In this document: positions 40,438 to 49,304 of the stretch, in pieces
Numbering within the stretch: the stretch's first letter is position 1
Layout: each line of letters opens with the position of its first letter
NCBI RefSeq assembly: GCF_000463075.2
Contig: NZ_AVAQ01000023.1
Coordinates: forward strand, 124,001-188,000
DNA: 64,000 nt
Source: Lactiplantibacillus plantarum EGD-AQ4
GTDB lineage: Bacteria > Bacillota > Bacilli > Lactobacillales > Lactobacillaceae
Direction: 5' to 3'
The notes under the pieces: generated by a model
Databases searched by the model: none
What the model saw: the letters and a program-made list of their open reading frames with translations, nothing else
Told to the model about the DNA's origin: nothing
Position numbers and translations under genes: made by a program

Positions 40438-40809
40438 ATGCAGTTCAACTTTAATAGTACGGAACCAATTTACTTGCAGGTTGCCGACCAAATTGAAGAA
40501 GCTATCTTTACCGAAACCTTCGCTGAAGGTGAGCAAATTCCTTCGACAACCGAGATTTCTAAAGAATTTCATATCAATCCCGCGACCGTTTTAAAAGGCA
40601 TGAACATCTTAGTCGACGCCCAATTGATTGAAAAACGTCGGGGGGTCGGGATGTTCGTCATCAGTGGTGCGCAACAACGCATTGTTGATAAACGGCGCGA
40701 CCAATTCTATGCGGATTACGTCAAAAAATTAGTCAGTGAAGCGCAGAAATTGCACATCACTCAGACTGAACTAGCAAAATTAATTGAACGGGGGTTTTCT
40801 GAATCATGA
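40438..40809 (+). CDS. GntR-family repressor, YtrA subfamily
   Basis: The 123-residue protein has a winged helix-turn-helix at residues 8-75 (PIYLQVADQIEEAI, IPSTTEISKEFHINPATVLKGMN, GVGMFV) and only a short helical tail of about 45 residues, the layout of the YtrA subfamily. Such repressors sense cell-envelope stress indirectly and control ABC exporters. The palindrome at the operon promoter is its probable target. The stop overlaps the start of the next ABC gene (ATGA). Confidence 0.9.
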   Translation: MQFNFNSTEPIYLQVADQIEEAIFTETFAEGEQIPSTTEISKEFHINPATVLKGMNILVDAQLIEKRRGVGMFVISGAQQRIVDKRRDQFYADYVKKLVSEAQKLHITQTELAKLIERGFSES

Positions 40810-41684
40810 GTATTCAAGTTCAGGCCGTTAAACAGGCCTTTCACAGTCAGGTCGTTCTGAATGAACTTAGTCTGACCATCGAGCCTAACACGATTTACGG
40901 GTTGTTAGGCCGCAACGGCGCGGGGAAAAGCACCTTGCTGAACATTATCAGTAATCGCATCTTTGCCGATAGCGGTACCGTGACGATGGATGACGAATCC
41001 ATGCGTGACAACGACCGGACTTTGGGCCGACTATACTTGATGAGCGAAGTGAACCTCTATTCTGACCGAGCACGCGTCAAGCAACTTTTCAAAACGACTG
41101 CTTATTTGTACGGCAGTTTTGATTTCGCCTACGCTGAAAAATTAGCCCAGACATTTGGACTCGACCTAAACACCCGCTTCGGTAAATTGTCGACGGGATA
41201 CCGCACGATTTTTAAATTGATCGTGGCGCTCTGTGTCCCGGCCGACTACATCTTCCTGGACGAACCCGTCCTCGGTCTGGATGCCAATCATCGTGAGATC
41301 TTCTACCAAGAACTCATCGAAACGTACAGCGAGCATCCGCGAACCTTCGTCATTTCGACCCATCTGATCGATGAAATCGCCAATATCGTTGAACACGTCT
41401 TCGTGCTCGACCAGCATCAGATCGTGATTGACGGTGATGTCTCCGATATTCTCGCGCAATCGTACGCCGTCACGGGGCCTCAGGCGGATGTCGTCGCCTA
41501 CACGACCGGCCTCAACATTATCGGTCAAGACGCACTGGGCGGAATCACGGCTCACTATGTCTATGGCGATTTAGATGACAATCGGCCGATTCCAGACACC
41601 GTCAAGGTTGAACATCTTGACCTGCAAAAACTATTTATCAACCTGACTAACACCAAGGAGGAGGCCGCCACTCATGTCAACTAA
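40806..41684 (+). CDS. ABC transporter ATP-binding protein (YtrB-like)
   Basis: The 292-residue ATPase has Walker A GLLGRNGAGKST near residue 33 and Walker B YIFLDEPVLGLD. Its signature reads LSTGY instead of LSGGQ, a variant seen in this CcmA/YtrB-like group. The C-terminal 70 residues after the ATPase core are extra. It pairs with the permease whose start overlaps its end by 11 bp. Confidence 0.9.
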   Translation: MSIQVQAVKQAFHSQVVLNELSLTIEPNTIYGLLGRNGAGKSTLLNIISNRIFADSGTVTMDDESMRDNDRTLGRLYLMSEVNLYSDRARVKQLFKTTAYLYGSFDFAYAEKLAQTFGLDLNTRFGKLSTGYRTIFKLIVALCVPADYIFLDEPVLGLDANHREIFYQELIETYSEHPRTFVISTHLIDEIANIVEHVFVLDQHQIVIDGDVSDILAQSYAVTGPQADVVAYTTGLNIIGQDALGGITAHYVYGDLDDNRPIPDTVKVEHLDLQKLFINLTNTKEEAATHVN

Positions 41685-42483
41685 ATTACAACGGACCACC
41701 CGTTATTTATTGTTGGACCAGTTAAAACTGGCTGGTTGGTCAATTCTCACCTTGATTGGGTTGTTTATCATTCTTCCGTTGTTGGTGGCCTTGCTGACCG
41801 GTAATATTGGGCATTACCCGATCTTACGAGATGTCGCCAATCTGAATCCAGGGGCCCTATTCTTCCTATTGATTTTTATCTTCGGTGCTTTGACCTATGA
41901 TAACTTCAAGCTGTTCATTCAAAACGGGATTTCGCGGCGCACGTACTTCAGTGCGCGCCTGCTATCATTGATTTTATTCAGTGCCCTGTGCGTGATTGTC
42001 GGTGGGATTTATTACTTTGCCATCCACGCCCCTTACATGCATTGGAGCACGCAACAGGCGTTATTAAAGACGGGGACCTCGCTTTACGCCTACGCTTTTG
42101 GTTCCAATGTCACGCTCAACGTTGCTTTGAATCTCATCTTTAATTGGATTTTCTACATTGGAACTGGTTTGACCGGCATGGCTTGTGGCACCCTGCTCGC
42201 CCTATTCGGCAAATGGGCCAAAACCATTTTGATTGTTGGGGCACCAATTCTAGGCGTCATCGCAATTTGGTTACTCGCGGTGGTGATGGTTCGCAATCAA
42301 TCCAGTTTTAGCTACACTGGTTTGGAAGCCTTCTTGAAATTCCTAGTTGGTTACCCCAGTCATGGGCCAGCCGACGCCGGCTATTTCAACCCGGTCATGC
42401 CATTGATTACCATGTTAGTTGGTTGTGGCGTTATCGGAACACTGGCTTACCTGTTCAATCGTAAATTACGGATTAGAAACTAA
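41674..42483 (+). CDS. ABC transporter permease (YtrC/D-like)
   Basis: The 269-residue protein has six hydrophobic segments, at about residues 20-42, 60-78, 98-118, 145-168, 178-205 and 240-262. It is the membrane partner of the preceding ATPase. The start has AGGAGG upstream within the preceding gene. It ends the operon before a strong terminator. Substrate unknown; by operon analogy a role in envelope stress or wall precursor handling is possible. Confidence 0.82.
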   Translation: MSTKLQRTTRYLLLDQLKLAGWSILTLIGLFIILPLLVALLTGNIGHYPILRDVANLNPGALFFLLIFIFGALTYDNFKLFIQNGISRRTYFSARLLSLILFSALCVIVGGIYYFAIHAPYMHWSTQQALLKTGTSLYAYAFGSNVTLNVALNLIFNWIFYIGTGLTGMACGTLLALFGKWAKTILIVGAPILGVIAIWLLAVVMVRNQSSFSYTGLEAFLKFLVGYPSHGPADAGYFNPVMPLITMLVGCGVIGTLAYLFNRKLRIRN

Positions 42484-42491
42484 CTGGCACG

Positions 42492-42536
42492 AAAAATACC
42501 TGAGCGACTTGTTTAAAGTCTTGCTCAGGTATTTTT
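42492..42536. terminator. Terminator of the Ytr-like operon
   Basis: AAAAATACCTGAGC pairs with GCTCAGGTATTTTT; usable in both directions. Confidence 0.93.
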
Positions 42537-42611
42537 GGATTTATTCAAAAGTATTATTTTTGGTCGTAAACTGCTGATTTATCGGTCAGTGATGACGGAT
42601 TGCATTTGCGG

Positions 42612-43082
42612 TTACTTTTCAACCTGCGTATTTTCCAAATCCGTTTTAACGACAATCACGTCAGTTAGTGCGTTACGTTGCACAGAGGTCGTCACAGAAC
42701 CTTCAAGCACCCGTTCAACCGCGTTCAGGCCAGTTGCACCCATCATAATCAAATCGTTATGATGATCCTTGACGAAGTCCTGTGAAATAATTGGCTTTGG
42801 GCTGCCCATCCGAATGTGAAAGTCAATGTCATCGAAGCCATCCTTCTTGACTTTATCAACCGTTTCTTTCAAATAGGCTTCTGAATCTTGGACGAGCTGA
42901 TACGTGATATCGCCATCCGCTAGCCCGGCTAAATTGTAGCCAAACTGTCCAGGATCAATGACCGCTAACACGTCAATGTGCGCGTCATTCCGCTTAGCAA
43001 CCGCCACCGCCTTATCCAATGCGATTTCCGCTTGCTCTGAACCATCTAGGGGAACTAAAATATTCGAATATTCTTGTAACAT
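42612..43082 (-). CDS. Universal stress protein UspA family
   Basis: The 156-residue protein begins YSNILVPLDGSEQAE and has the ATP-binding loop MGATGLNAVERVLEGSVT, the G-2x-G-9x-G-S/T pattern of ATP-binding Usp proteins. It stands alone on the minus strand, divergent from the next gene. Confidence 0.93.
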   Translation of the reverse strand: MLQEYSNILVPLDGSEQAEIALDKAVAVAKRNDAHIDVLAVIDPGQFGYNLAGLADGDITYQLVQDSEAYLKETVDKVKKDGFDDIDFHIRMGSPKPIISQDFVKDHHNDLIMMGATGLNAVERVLEGSVTTSVQRNALTDVIVVKTDLENTQVEK

Positions 43083-43507
43083 TTACGTCACGCCCTTTCC
43101 ATCTGCTAACCTTATTTTAACATTTATCGGCATTGAATGCGTTGTCATTTTCAAAAGCAGCCAGATACGGACCACTCGAAACAGTATAAATATGCGAAAA
43201 GCCTCAGTGATAGGCGCATCTTAAACCGACAATCCACGTCTTAATTACAGGTCTTTCACGTTGCCTGCGATATTGCCGAAACGTGTTCGGGTCAGACTGG
43301 GACTTCCGGTTAGCTACGCCAAAACGCCAAGCAGAAACGCACGTTTAACGCTCTGGCTAGCTAATCCTTAGTCTCAACCCGTCTGAACCTCACACGCTGA
43401 GAAACCATTGAGCCCCTCACCCCAACTTTACACAAAATTTACAGCAACAACATTCGATATTTACAGTCGCTGCTTACAATAAAAGTTAATCACTGGGGGT
43501 GGGTTGA
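43083..43507. other. Intergenic region with a decayed repeat fragment
   Basis: At 43210-43260 the sequence ATCTTAAACCGACAATCCACG...GGTCTTTCACG resembles the interior of repeat module A (compare 9599-9640). The rest, including several short inverted segments around 43280-43380, resembles nothing I recognise. A GGGGGTGGG ribosome binding site for the next gene is at its right end. Confidence 0.55.
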
Positions 43508-43744
43508 ATGATTGCTTTGGGAATGCAACCAGGTTTAATGGCTAATCACACGATTGTGATCAATAACGACCTTTCATATCAACTACAACTGATCAAGCAA
43601 CGCTTTGGTCAACACTTATTTCTATTAAAAGTCAGTGCCACAACGACACTAGGCACATTGACGGTTGAACGGATTCAATTTACGAACTTCGCTGCTGCCC
43701 ATGACGCCTTTGAAACGCGCTGCCACCAGCTCACTCAGCACTAA
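43508..43744 (+). CDS. Small protein of unknown function
   Basis: The 78-residue protein has a strong ribosome binding site (GGGGGTGGG, 6 bp upstream). It is not membrane-like and contains a beta-rich segment around HTIVINNDLSYQLQ and LLKVSATTTLGT. I recognise no family. It precedes the GtrA-like gene by 79 bp. Confidence 0.6.
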   Translation: MIALGMQPGLMANHTIVINNDLSYQLQLIKQRFGQHLFLLKVSATTTLGTLTVERIQFTNFAAAHDAFETRCHQLTQH

Positions 43745-43822
43745 ATTTATCCAACGCCAGACTAGATTATATGATAGGATGGTAGCTAGTTATTAATTAG
43801 CTAAAGTGAGGGTAATTTACTA

Positions 43823-44239
43823 GTGGTGCAATTTATCAAACAACTCTGGCGGCGCTATCAAAGTGTGCTGTCCTATTTAATTTTTGGGGGATTAACGACC
43901 GTCATCAACTTTATCGTGTTTGGCATCTTCGACCAATTCTGGCCGTATTGGATCGCCAACACGATTGCCTGGTTACTATCAGTCCTCTTCGCCTACGTCA
44001 CGAACAAACGATGGGTCTTTGAATCTCACACACCCACCTTTCGCGCGGTATTAGCTGAAATGACCTCGTTTTTCGGCTTTCGGCTACTCAGCTACTTTGT
44101 TGACCAAGGAATTATGATCGTCGGGATTTCTGTCCTGCACGGCAACAGCCTGCTCGTGAAATTAATCGACCAAATCATTATCGTGTTACTTAACTGGTTC
44201 TTCAGTAAGCTTTTCATTTTTAAAGACCGCCAACACTAA
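43823..44239 (+). CDS. GtrA-like membrane protein
   Basis: The 138-residue protein has four hydrophobic segments and GtrA-family features: FGGLTTVINFIVF in the first helix, NTIAWLLSVLFAYVTNKRWVF in the second and the KLFIFKD end. GtrA proteins help move lipid-linked sugars across the membrane, or act in teichoic acid glycosylation. Two consecutive GTG codons can serve as start; GAGGG lies 10 bp upstream of the first. Confidence 0.88.
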   Translation: MVQFIKQLWRRYQSVLSYLIFGGLTTVINFIVFGIFDQFWPYWIANTIAWLLSVLFAYVTNKRWVFESHTPTFRAVLAEMTSFFGFRLLSYFVDQGIMIVGISVLHGNSLLVKLIDQIIIVLLNWFFSKLFIFKDRQH

Positions 44240-44314
44240 CCGTTTAAAATCTTGCCTGTTCGCTAGCAATCAATTGCTCACCTCGTTGCCGGCAACTGAG
44301 ACGCTTAAATCGCC

Positions 44315-44365
44315 AAAAGACGTCCAATTCATCAGCCCTGGCTGTATGAAACGGACGTCTTTTTT
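44315..44365. terminator. Terminator between convergent genes
   Basis: AAAAGACGTCC pairs with GGACGTCTTTTTT. The loop is about 27 bases. It serves the GtrA-like gene on the plus strand and possibly the minus-strand gene ending at 44378. Confidence 0.82.
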
Positions 44366-44377
44366 AATTTCTAACCT

Positions 44378-44854
44378 TCAACCAAATTGGCGTTGCACTG
44401 TATGTAACGTCGCTAGCTTTGTGACCACGTCATCAATATTGACGCCATCCCAATTATAGAAGATGAATTGGCGGCCACCCCGCATCTTGATAACGAGATG
44501 CCGAGCCGATGACGCGTACCCGTTTCGAATCTCAGCCTGATCCGTCGTCAAGGCATAGTACTGAATATCATCAACGTTCAAGACTAACTCACCGATTCTG
44601 ACGACGACTGGCTGGTCCACTTCAGTCGGTGGCCGCACTGACAAGCAAGTGCCATCGTGGTGCTGGTACCGTAATTGCACCGCAACTAAACCGGCTGCTG
44701 TCAACTGCGGATCAAAGAAAAACTCCGCACCAATATGCAAGGCGCTCGCGGGTTGAGCCGCCGTGAGTCGAAACTTAAAGTGCCGACCGTGAAAATCAGT
44801 CAAGATGCCGACATCGTAATCGGGTCGCATTGCTGTAATATGCCCAATCATCAT
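44378..44854 (-). CDS. Conserved-type protein of unknown function
   Basis: The 158-residue protein starts MMIGHITAMRPDYDVGILTDFHGRHF, which loosely recalls a cold-shock/OB-like strand pattern (G-x-I...G-I-L...G...F). The C-terminal part (YALTTDQAEIRNGYASSARHLVIKM, RQFIFYNWDG) is strand-rich. I do not assign a family. AAAGGAG precedes two adjacent ATG codons. Confidence 0.65.
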   Translation of the reverse strand: MMIGHITAMRPDYDVGILTDFHGRHFKFRLTAAQPASALHIGAEFFFDPQLTAAGLVAVQLRYQHHDGTCLSVRPPTEVDQPVVVRIGELVLNVDDIQYYALTTDQAEIRNGYASSARHLVIKMRGGRQFIFYNWDGVNIDDVVTKLATLHTVQRQFG

Positions 44855-45024
44855 TGCTCACTCCTTTCATTTAATTACTGATAATGTAGCACGCTTCACA
44901 AACTAAAAGACGATTGAAACTCAAAATCAGCACATTTTGGCTGCAATTATTAAAATAGTAATTAAATTGACCTTACTCATGCTAATATTTGAGTGAGCTA
45001 ACTTTATGATTGGAGGTCCTGCTG

Positions 45025-45351
45025 ATGACCCTGACGACTCAAGAAACGGACTATTTACTGAACTTACTAACGAACCAAATGTTGAACTTACTAAGCCGAG
45101 TGACGCGCTGGCAAACCCACAGCCTGAGCCAATCGCAATACGACCAGCAAGTTGCCGAAACCCTCCAGCCTGAACTGACGCGATTAACGTCCATCACGGA
45201 AAAATTAGGTCCTCAAGCCAGTGATACCGCCCAGTTAGGCGCAATTCAGGTCGGATTAGCAAAGCTTCAAGCTGCCACCACCTACCAACTGACCACCGAG
45301 CAACTTGCCCAGGCCAACGAACGGCGTCTACATCGACACTTTCGGGACTGA
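45025..45351 (+). CDS. Small helical protein of unknown function
   Basis: The 108-residue, Gln/Leu/Thr-rich protein is predicted mostly helical and could form a coiled coil at residues 5-75. I set the start at ATG 45025 with TGGAGG 8 bp upstream instead of an earlier in-frame start that overlaps the binding site. No family recognised. Confidence 0.65.
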   Translation: MTLTTQETDYLLNLLTNQMLNLLSRVTRWQTHSLSQSQYDQQVAETLQPELTRLTSITEKLGPQASDTAQLGAIQVGLAKLQAATTYQLTTEQLAQANERRLHRHFRD

Positions 45352-45587
45352 TTATGAGTCCCTCGGTCATGATTCATGACAAATGAGCCGGCTCATGCAC
45401 GCTTTACCTGCTCACAAGTCGCCTAAGATTCTAACTAATAACTCATGGTCAGCACAAATCAAGCCAATTTGGGGATAATCTTGCAATCCTTAACAGAAAA
45501 TTCAAATTTCAATCACGGGATAGCTATTTTTTCTCGATACAATGGTTTTATAAAATAACTTAACCATTCGATCGAAGGAGGGCTCCC

Positions 45588-45770
45588 ATGTTCTTAATCG
45601 TTTACTGTACCTTTGCTATTGCGGTGTTTTTCTGGATTTTCGGATTCGTGAAGACTGCAATTATTATCGGCGTATTGGCACTGGGCTTGATTGCTTACTC
45701 CTTCATCCGCCGAGAAGTCAATCGACGCCGATTGCTCAAACAACGAACTGTCACTAATAAAAGTCGCTAA
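45588..45770 (+). CDS. Small membrane protein with basic tail
   Basis: The 60-residue protein has two hydrophobic segments (residues 2-20 and 22-40) and a positively charged tail (RREVNRRRLLKQR). A good ribosome binding site, AAGGAGG, lies upstream of its ATG, and a terminator follows at once. Function unknown. Confidence 0.7.
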   Translation: MFLIVYCTFAIAVFFWIFGFVKTAIIIGVLALGLIAYSFIRREVNRRRLLKQRTVTNKSR

Positions 45771-45803
45771 AAAATTCCAACACGCTGGTGTCGGAATTTT
45801 TTT
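45769..45803. terminator. Bidirectional terminator between convergent genes
   Basis: AAAAAATTCCAACAC pairs with GTGTCGGAATTTTTTT. It begins at the stop codon of the small membrane protein and ends just before the patB-type gene. Confidence 0.92.
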
Positions 45804-45811
45804 GATTACGC

Positions 45812-46996
45812 TTAAGCTAAACAAGCAACAATGCGTTTGGCTGCTTCCTGAACGTTTTTAGGGTCAGTGGCCAGATTGAGCCGCACAAATCCTTTATCAG
45901 CTGGGCTGAACCATTCCCCAAAATCAACCGCAATATGACATCGATCTTGAATAAAGGTTTTGGCGTTTTCTGGTTGCACATAGGCCCGTAAATCCAGCCA
46001 TGTCAGATAGGTACCTTGCAATTCCGACAACACCAACTTCGGCGCCTGAGCGGCAAAAGTCGTTTGCAAATAATGATAGTTATCGCGGATGATGGCCAAC
46101 ACTTGGTCTAGCCAGGCAGCCCCAGACTGATAGGCGGCTTGACCAGCAACCTGTCCCAACACACTAATTTCCGTCTGGCTGAAGCGGCCAATCTGATCAT
46201 CGTAGCGCTGCCGTAACTCAGGATTGGGAATAATCACGTGCGAGTTTAGCAGTGACGCAATATTGAACGTCTTTGATGGCGCGTTGACCACGATTAGCCG
46301 GTCATTGAAGCGCCCATCCGCGACGGATAGCGCAGATTGGAACGGATGAGTAGCCCGGTCAATTTCTAAGTCCTGATGAATCTCATCAGAAATGACGAGG
46401 ACATGGTATTGTTCGCATAACGCTAACAAGCGGGTCTGTTCCGCTTCCGTCCAGATGCGGCCGACCGGATTATGCGGTGAGCACTGAATGAACAGGCGGA
46501 CCTCATTAGCCTTGATTTTGCGTTCCACATCGTCAAAATCAATCGTGTAATGGCCCTGGTCATTGCGTAATTCAGATGTAACCAGTTGCCGATGATTGTC
46601 CCGGACAGCGTTGAAGAATGGATAGTAGACCGGTGTCAAAATCAACACGCCATCACCCGGTTGCGTCAAAATATTGACCAACGCATACAGCGAATTGACG
46701 ACGCCACTGCCAAACCGAATCCAGTCCCGCTGAATGTCAACGCCATGGCGGGTCTTCTGCCAGTCGATAAAGGCTTGATAATATGAATCTGGGGTAATCG
46801 AGTACCCGTAGACACCGTGTGCCACCCGTTCCTGCAAAGCCTGCGTGACTGCTTCGGGTACCTTGAACTCCATGTCTGCGACCCACATTGGCAACAGATT
46901 CGCATCCCCATAACGCGTTTGTAGTGCGTCCCATTTGAGTGAATCCGTATGTTGCCGAGTCGTTGCATATTGCTTAATAAATGCCGTCTTATCCAT
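45812..46996 (-). CDS. patB: MalY/PatB-type cystathionine beta-lyase (PLP aminotransferase fold)
   Basis: The 394-residue class I/II PLP enzyme has SDEIHQDL (203-210) and the PLP lysine Lys242 in NAPSKTFNIA, typical of PatB/MalY C-S lyases. These cleave cystathionine to homocysteine, pyruvate and ammonia. The T-box leader with a probable methionine specifier supports a role in methionine synthesis. Confidence 0.9.
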   Translation of the reverse strand: MDKTAFIKQYATTRQHTDSLKWDALQTRYGDANLLPMWVADMEFKVPEAVTQALQERVAHGVYGYSITPDSYYQAFIDWQKTRHGVDIQRDWIRFGSGVVNSLYALVNILTQPGDGVLILTPVYYPFFNAVRDNHRQLVTSELRNDQGHYTIDFDDVERKIKANEVRLFIQCSPHNPVGRIWTEAEQTRLLALCEQYHVLVISDEIHQDLEIDRATHPFQSALSVADGRFNDRLIVVNAPSKTFNIASLLNSHVIIPNPELRQRYDDQIGRFSQTEISVLGQVAGQAAYQSGAAWLDQVLAIIRDNYHYLQTTFAAQAPKLVLSELQGTYLTWLDLRAYVQPENAKTFIQDRCHIAVDFGEWFSPADKGFVRLNLATDPKNVQEAAKRIVACLA

Positions 46997-47297
46997 TCAA
47001 TCGTCCCTCTTTCATCAAAAAAACATCAAAAAAACTTCGCCCTTAGTCTATCTTCTAAGGACGAAGTTTATACTCCGCGGTACCACCTACATTACAGCTG
47101 CCTGTCACTCGCGCAACTTAATCGTTACGTTCAACCAGGCTATCGGTGGTCGATCCGGGCTAACAGCGTCAACCGTCAGCCAACTCCGAGTTCATCTTCA
47201 CAAGCCACCAATCGTCAAATCACACCACTTCTTTGACTCGCTGAACATTCATGACTCGCTACTCTTCTCATCAACATTTAATTTTTACATTGGTACT
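46997..47297 (-). ncRNA. T-box riboswitch, probable methionine specifier, with terminator
   Basis: The minus strand holds the T-box sequence AGGTGGTACCGCGG (47075-47088), followed by a terminator in which AACTTCGTCCTTAG pairs with CTAAGGGCGAAGTT and T7 follows (47028-47069). Stem I lies upstream. In the segment GAAG-ATG-AACTCGGAGTTGG the ATG takes the position of the specifier codon when compared with other T-boxes, which have the specifier before AAC.CNGGG. Uncharged methionine tRNA would then open expression of the lyase gene. The specifier is my reading; the T-box itself is certain. Confidence 0.9.
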
Positions 47298-47326
47298 AAA
47301 TTACAACGTCGCCACTGAAATGTCAA
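47298..47326 (-). promoter_or_regulatory. Promoter of the T-box/patB transcript
   Basis: TTGACA (47321-47326) and TAATTT (47298-47303) are separated by 17 bp on the minus strand. The -35 box overlaps the stop codon of the upstream gene. Confidence 0.85.
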
Positions 47327-47835
47327 CTAACGATTTCAAATTGCGGCTGACCTGCAACTTGGTAACCATCTAAGCGCTGATCACCAGTCGGAAAAGCTCC
47401 GGTCTGTAAGAATCGTTTAGCTTGCATGACACGCGGTGAACTATTCGCCCAAGTCAAGTCAGCCAAATCAATGCGAACGGCTCCCGCCGAAACTGCAGCT
47501 GTATATTCTGGGCGTTTTGTCAATAATTGCCCGCCGACTGGCTCAAGTAAATAATAAATATTAATCAAGGTTGTTGGTAGTTCTAATGATGCAAGTGCTG
47601 GAATCGTCAATTGTACGGCGCCTAATTGCTTGGAAATAATCGTTTTTAATCCGGTTTGAAGTTGTGCGATTTGACTAACGGCCTCACTCAATGTGGCCCG
47701 CGTCGTCACTGGTGTTGTCACAAGATCATAACGATTTTTAAATGGTCCCACGAGACACTTATTCAGAACCATGGACGTCGAATCACCAATGATACCGCAA
47801 ACAAATAATGGACTACTTGTTGGTTCGTTAATCAT
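47323..47835 (-). CDS. Protein of unknown function
   Basis: The 170-residue protein starts MINEPTSSPLFVCGIIGDSTS at 47835, with AAGG 9 bp upstream; an in-frame ATG at 47859 lacks a binding site. The sequence is mixed alpha/beta with no membrane segment. I do not recognise a family or motif. It ends inside the promoter of the next transcript. Confidence 0.6.
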   Translation of the reverse strand: MINEPTSSPLFVCGIIGDSTSMVLNKCLVGPFKNRYDLVTTPVTTRATLSEAVSQIAQLQTGLKTIISKQLGAVQLTIPALASLELPTTLINIYYLLEPVGGQLLTKRPEYTAAVSAGAVRIDLADLTWANSSPRVMQAKRFLQTGAFPTGDQRLDGYQVAGQPQFEIVS

Positions 47836-47986
47836 CAAATTTTGCCTTCTCTCAGTCATATGATTAAACAGATAAATTGATTATTCTATAAAAATATAAC
47901 AATTACATTTTACCCTAGATTTTATGATAAGAATCCAAAAAGAAGCGTGGTGTTGTGAATATTTAACAACTTTTAATAAGTGTATG

Positions 47987-48035
47987 AAAAAAATCGAGCC
48001 TTGGCTACCAAAAAGCACAAGGTTCGATTCATTTT
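47987..48035 (-). terminator. Terminator of the two-helix membrane protein gene
   Basis: On the minus strand AATCGAACCTTG pairs with CAAGGCTCGATT, then a T run. Confidence 0.9.
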
Positions 48036-48048
48036 CTCATTCAGATCA

Positions 48049-48687
48049 TTAATTAGTTTGCACGTCCGCGGTATTGATGAACGACTGTGCAGGAACTCGA
48101 ATCAACCAGCGCGTCATGGCTTGATGGCCAACATGCATGCCAAGACCGTTCCAGAATGACGGTTGATAGGTCGCCGTCAACTTCATGGCATAGGCTTTTT
48201 CATGCTTACGGTCTTCTTTGGCCAATTGCTTCTGCGACCATGGAATCCCCGCGTCGGCCACCTTAACTTGTGACAGATTCGTCACGACTGTTGCTTTATT
48301 GCTAGAAACGGTGTACTTGGCGCCGTCGACCCAGTAATTGTAAATATGAACCGGCTTCTTGGTCGTGCCACGGTCGACCGTGACGTAATACGAGCCGTTA
48401 GTCCCGACACGCAACACGAGCGGTTCGACCGAATATGATACTTTGACATCCTTTGAATCGGTGAGGTTGACTTGATTACTGAACGTCACGTAGCCCATCC
48501 CAACTAGCAATCCTAGACTGACGATTAATTCGACAGCGGTAATAAGAAGATTTCCCCATTCAAATGTGTGCTTACGCTCTACGATCATTTTGATGCGTCG
48601 GACGCGGATGTGGTGGAAAACCCACACAACTAACGCCAACACGATGATCCAAGCAATGATTCCAATCCAATTCCATGCAGAAGTCAT
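48049..48687 (-). CDS. Two-helix membrane protein of lactobacilli, function unknown
   Basis: The 212-residue protein has two hydrophobic segments (residues 8-27 and 45-68) and an extracytoplasmic beta-rich C-terminal part with VTVDRGTTKKPVHIYNYWVDG. It resembles a family of uncharacterised lactobacillus proteins that I recall as the LVIS_2131 family; this name is from memory. The ATG at 48687 with AAAGGG 10 bp upstream is chosen over an upstream in-frame start. Confidence 0.7.
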   Translation of the reverse strand: MTSAWNWIGIIAWIIVLALVVWVFHHIRVRRIKMIVERKHTFEWGNLLITAVELIVSLGLLVGMGYVTFSNQVNLTDSKDVKVSYSVEPLVLRVGTNGSYYVTVDRGTTKKPVHIYNYWVDGAKYTVSSNKATVVTNLSQVKVADAGIPWSQKQLAKEDRKHEKAYAMKLTATYQPSFWNGLGMHVGHQAMTRWLIRVPAQSFINTADVQTN

Positions 48688-48881
48688 TGATTGCCAACCC
48701 TTTCTCAATTACATTATTATGTTCTAATTGTAAATAATCCGCTCCCAAATAACAAGTAATCCAACAAAATCACCCTTAATCTTCCCTAGTCAGATTGTGA
48801 AAATAATCACTGGAAACGGTGCCAATGTTAACGGATTCATGGTAAAATAAAGTTATTAACTTGTAGAAAGAAGGCGTACAC

Positions 48882-49199
48882 ATGATCGCATCACTGATTT
48901 ATTGGGTCGTTGTGGTTGGTCTGATCGTCTGGGGTGTCTGGATGGCCATCCTCTCCGCTTACTGGGCAAGCCAAAAACAAAACGGCAACATTTTCTTTAT
49001 TGCAATTATGAATACCTTAGGTGCCTTAGCCGGGCTGTTAGTTTGGTGGGTCTTTAATAATCAAGACTGGCAATATTACTGGTTATCCAGCACCGTCAAG
49101 ACAACTAATCTCTTAGGCATCGTCTTAATCTGCTACGTGGTCTTGATCGTCATCGAGTTCATCCAAGGCCGCGGTATCAAGCCTGAAGCTGCCAAATAA
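48882..49199 (+). CDS. Three-helix membrane protein of unknown function
   Basis: The 105-residue protein has three hydrophobic segments (about 3-27, 37-57 and 75-95) and a charged C terminus. AAGAAGG lies 9 bp before its ATG, and a terminator follows. No family recognised. Confidence 0.7.
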   Translation: MIASLIYWVVVVGLIVWGVWMAILSAYWASQKQNGNIFFIAIMNTLGALAGLLVWWVFNNQDWQYYWLSSTVKTTNLLGIVLICYVVLIVIEFIQGRGIKPEAAK

Positions 49200-49215
49200 G
49201 GGTCAGCTCGAGTCA

Positions 49216-49243
49216 CGTCTAGAAATCATTCTAGGCGTTTTTT
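49216..49243 (+). terminator. Terminator after the three-helix protein gene
   Basis: CGTCTAGAA pairs with TTCTAGGCG, followed by T6. Confidence 0.88.
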
Positions 49244-49304
49244 GTTGCCAATTTTTACCCCACCTGGCTCTGATTCAACGTGACTGCTCGCCCACCAGCA
49301 CGAC

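Noticed and set aside
45369-45384. TCATGATTCATGACAA as a sixth copy of the composite repeat
   Set aside because: Only this palindrome half is shared with the outer ends of copies 2 and 3, and chance similarity cannot be excluded.
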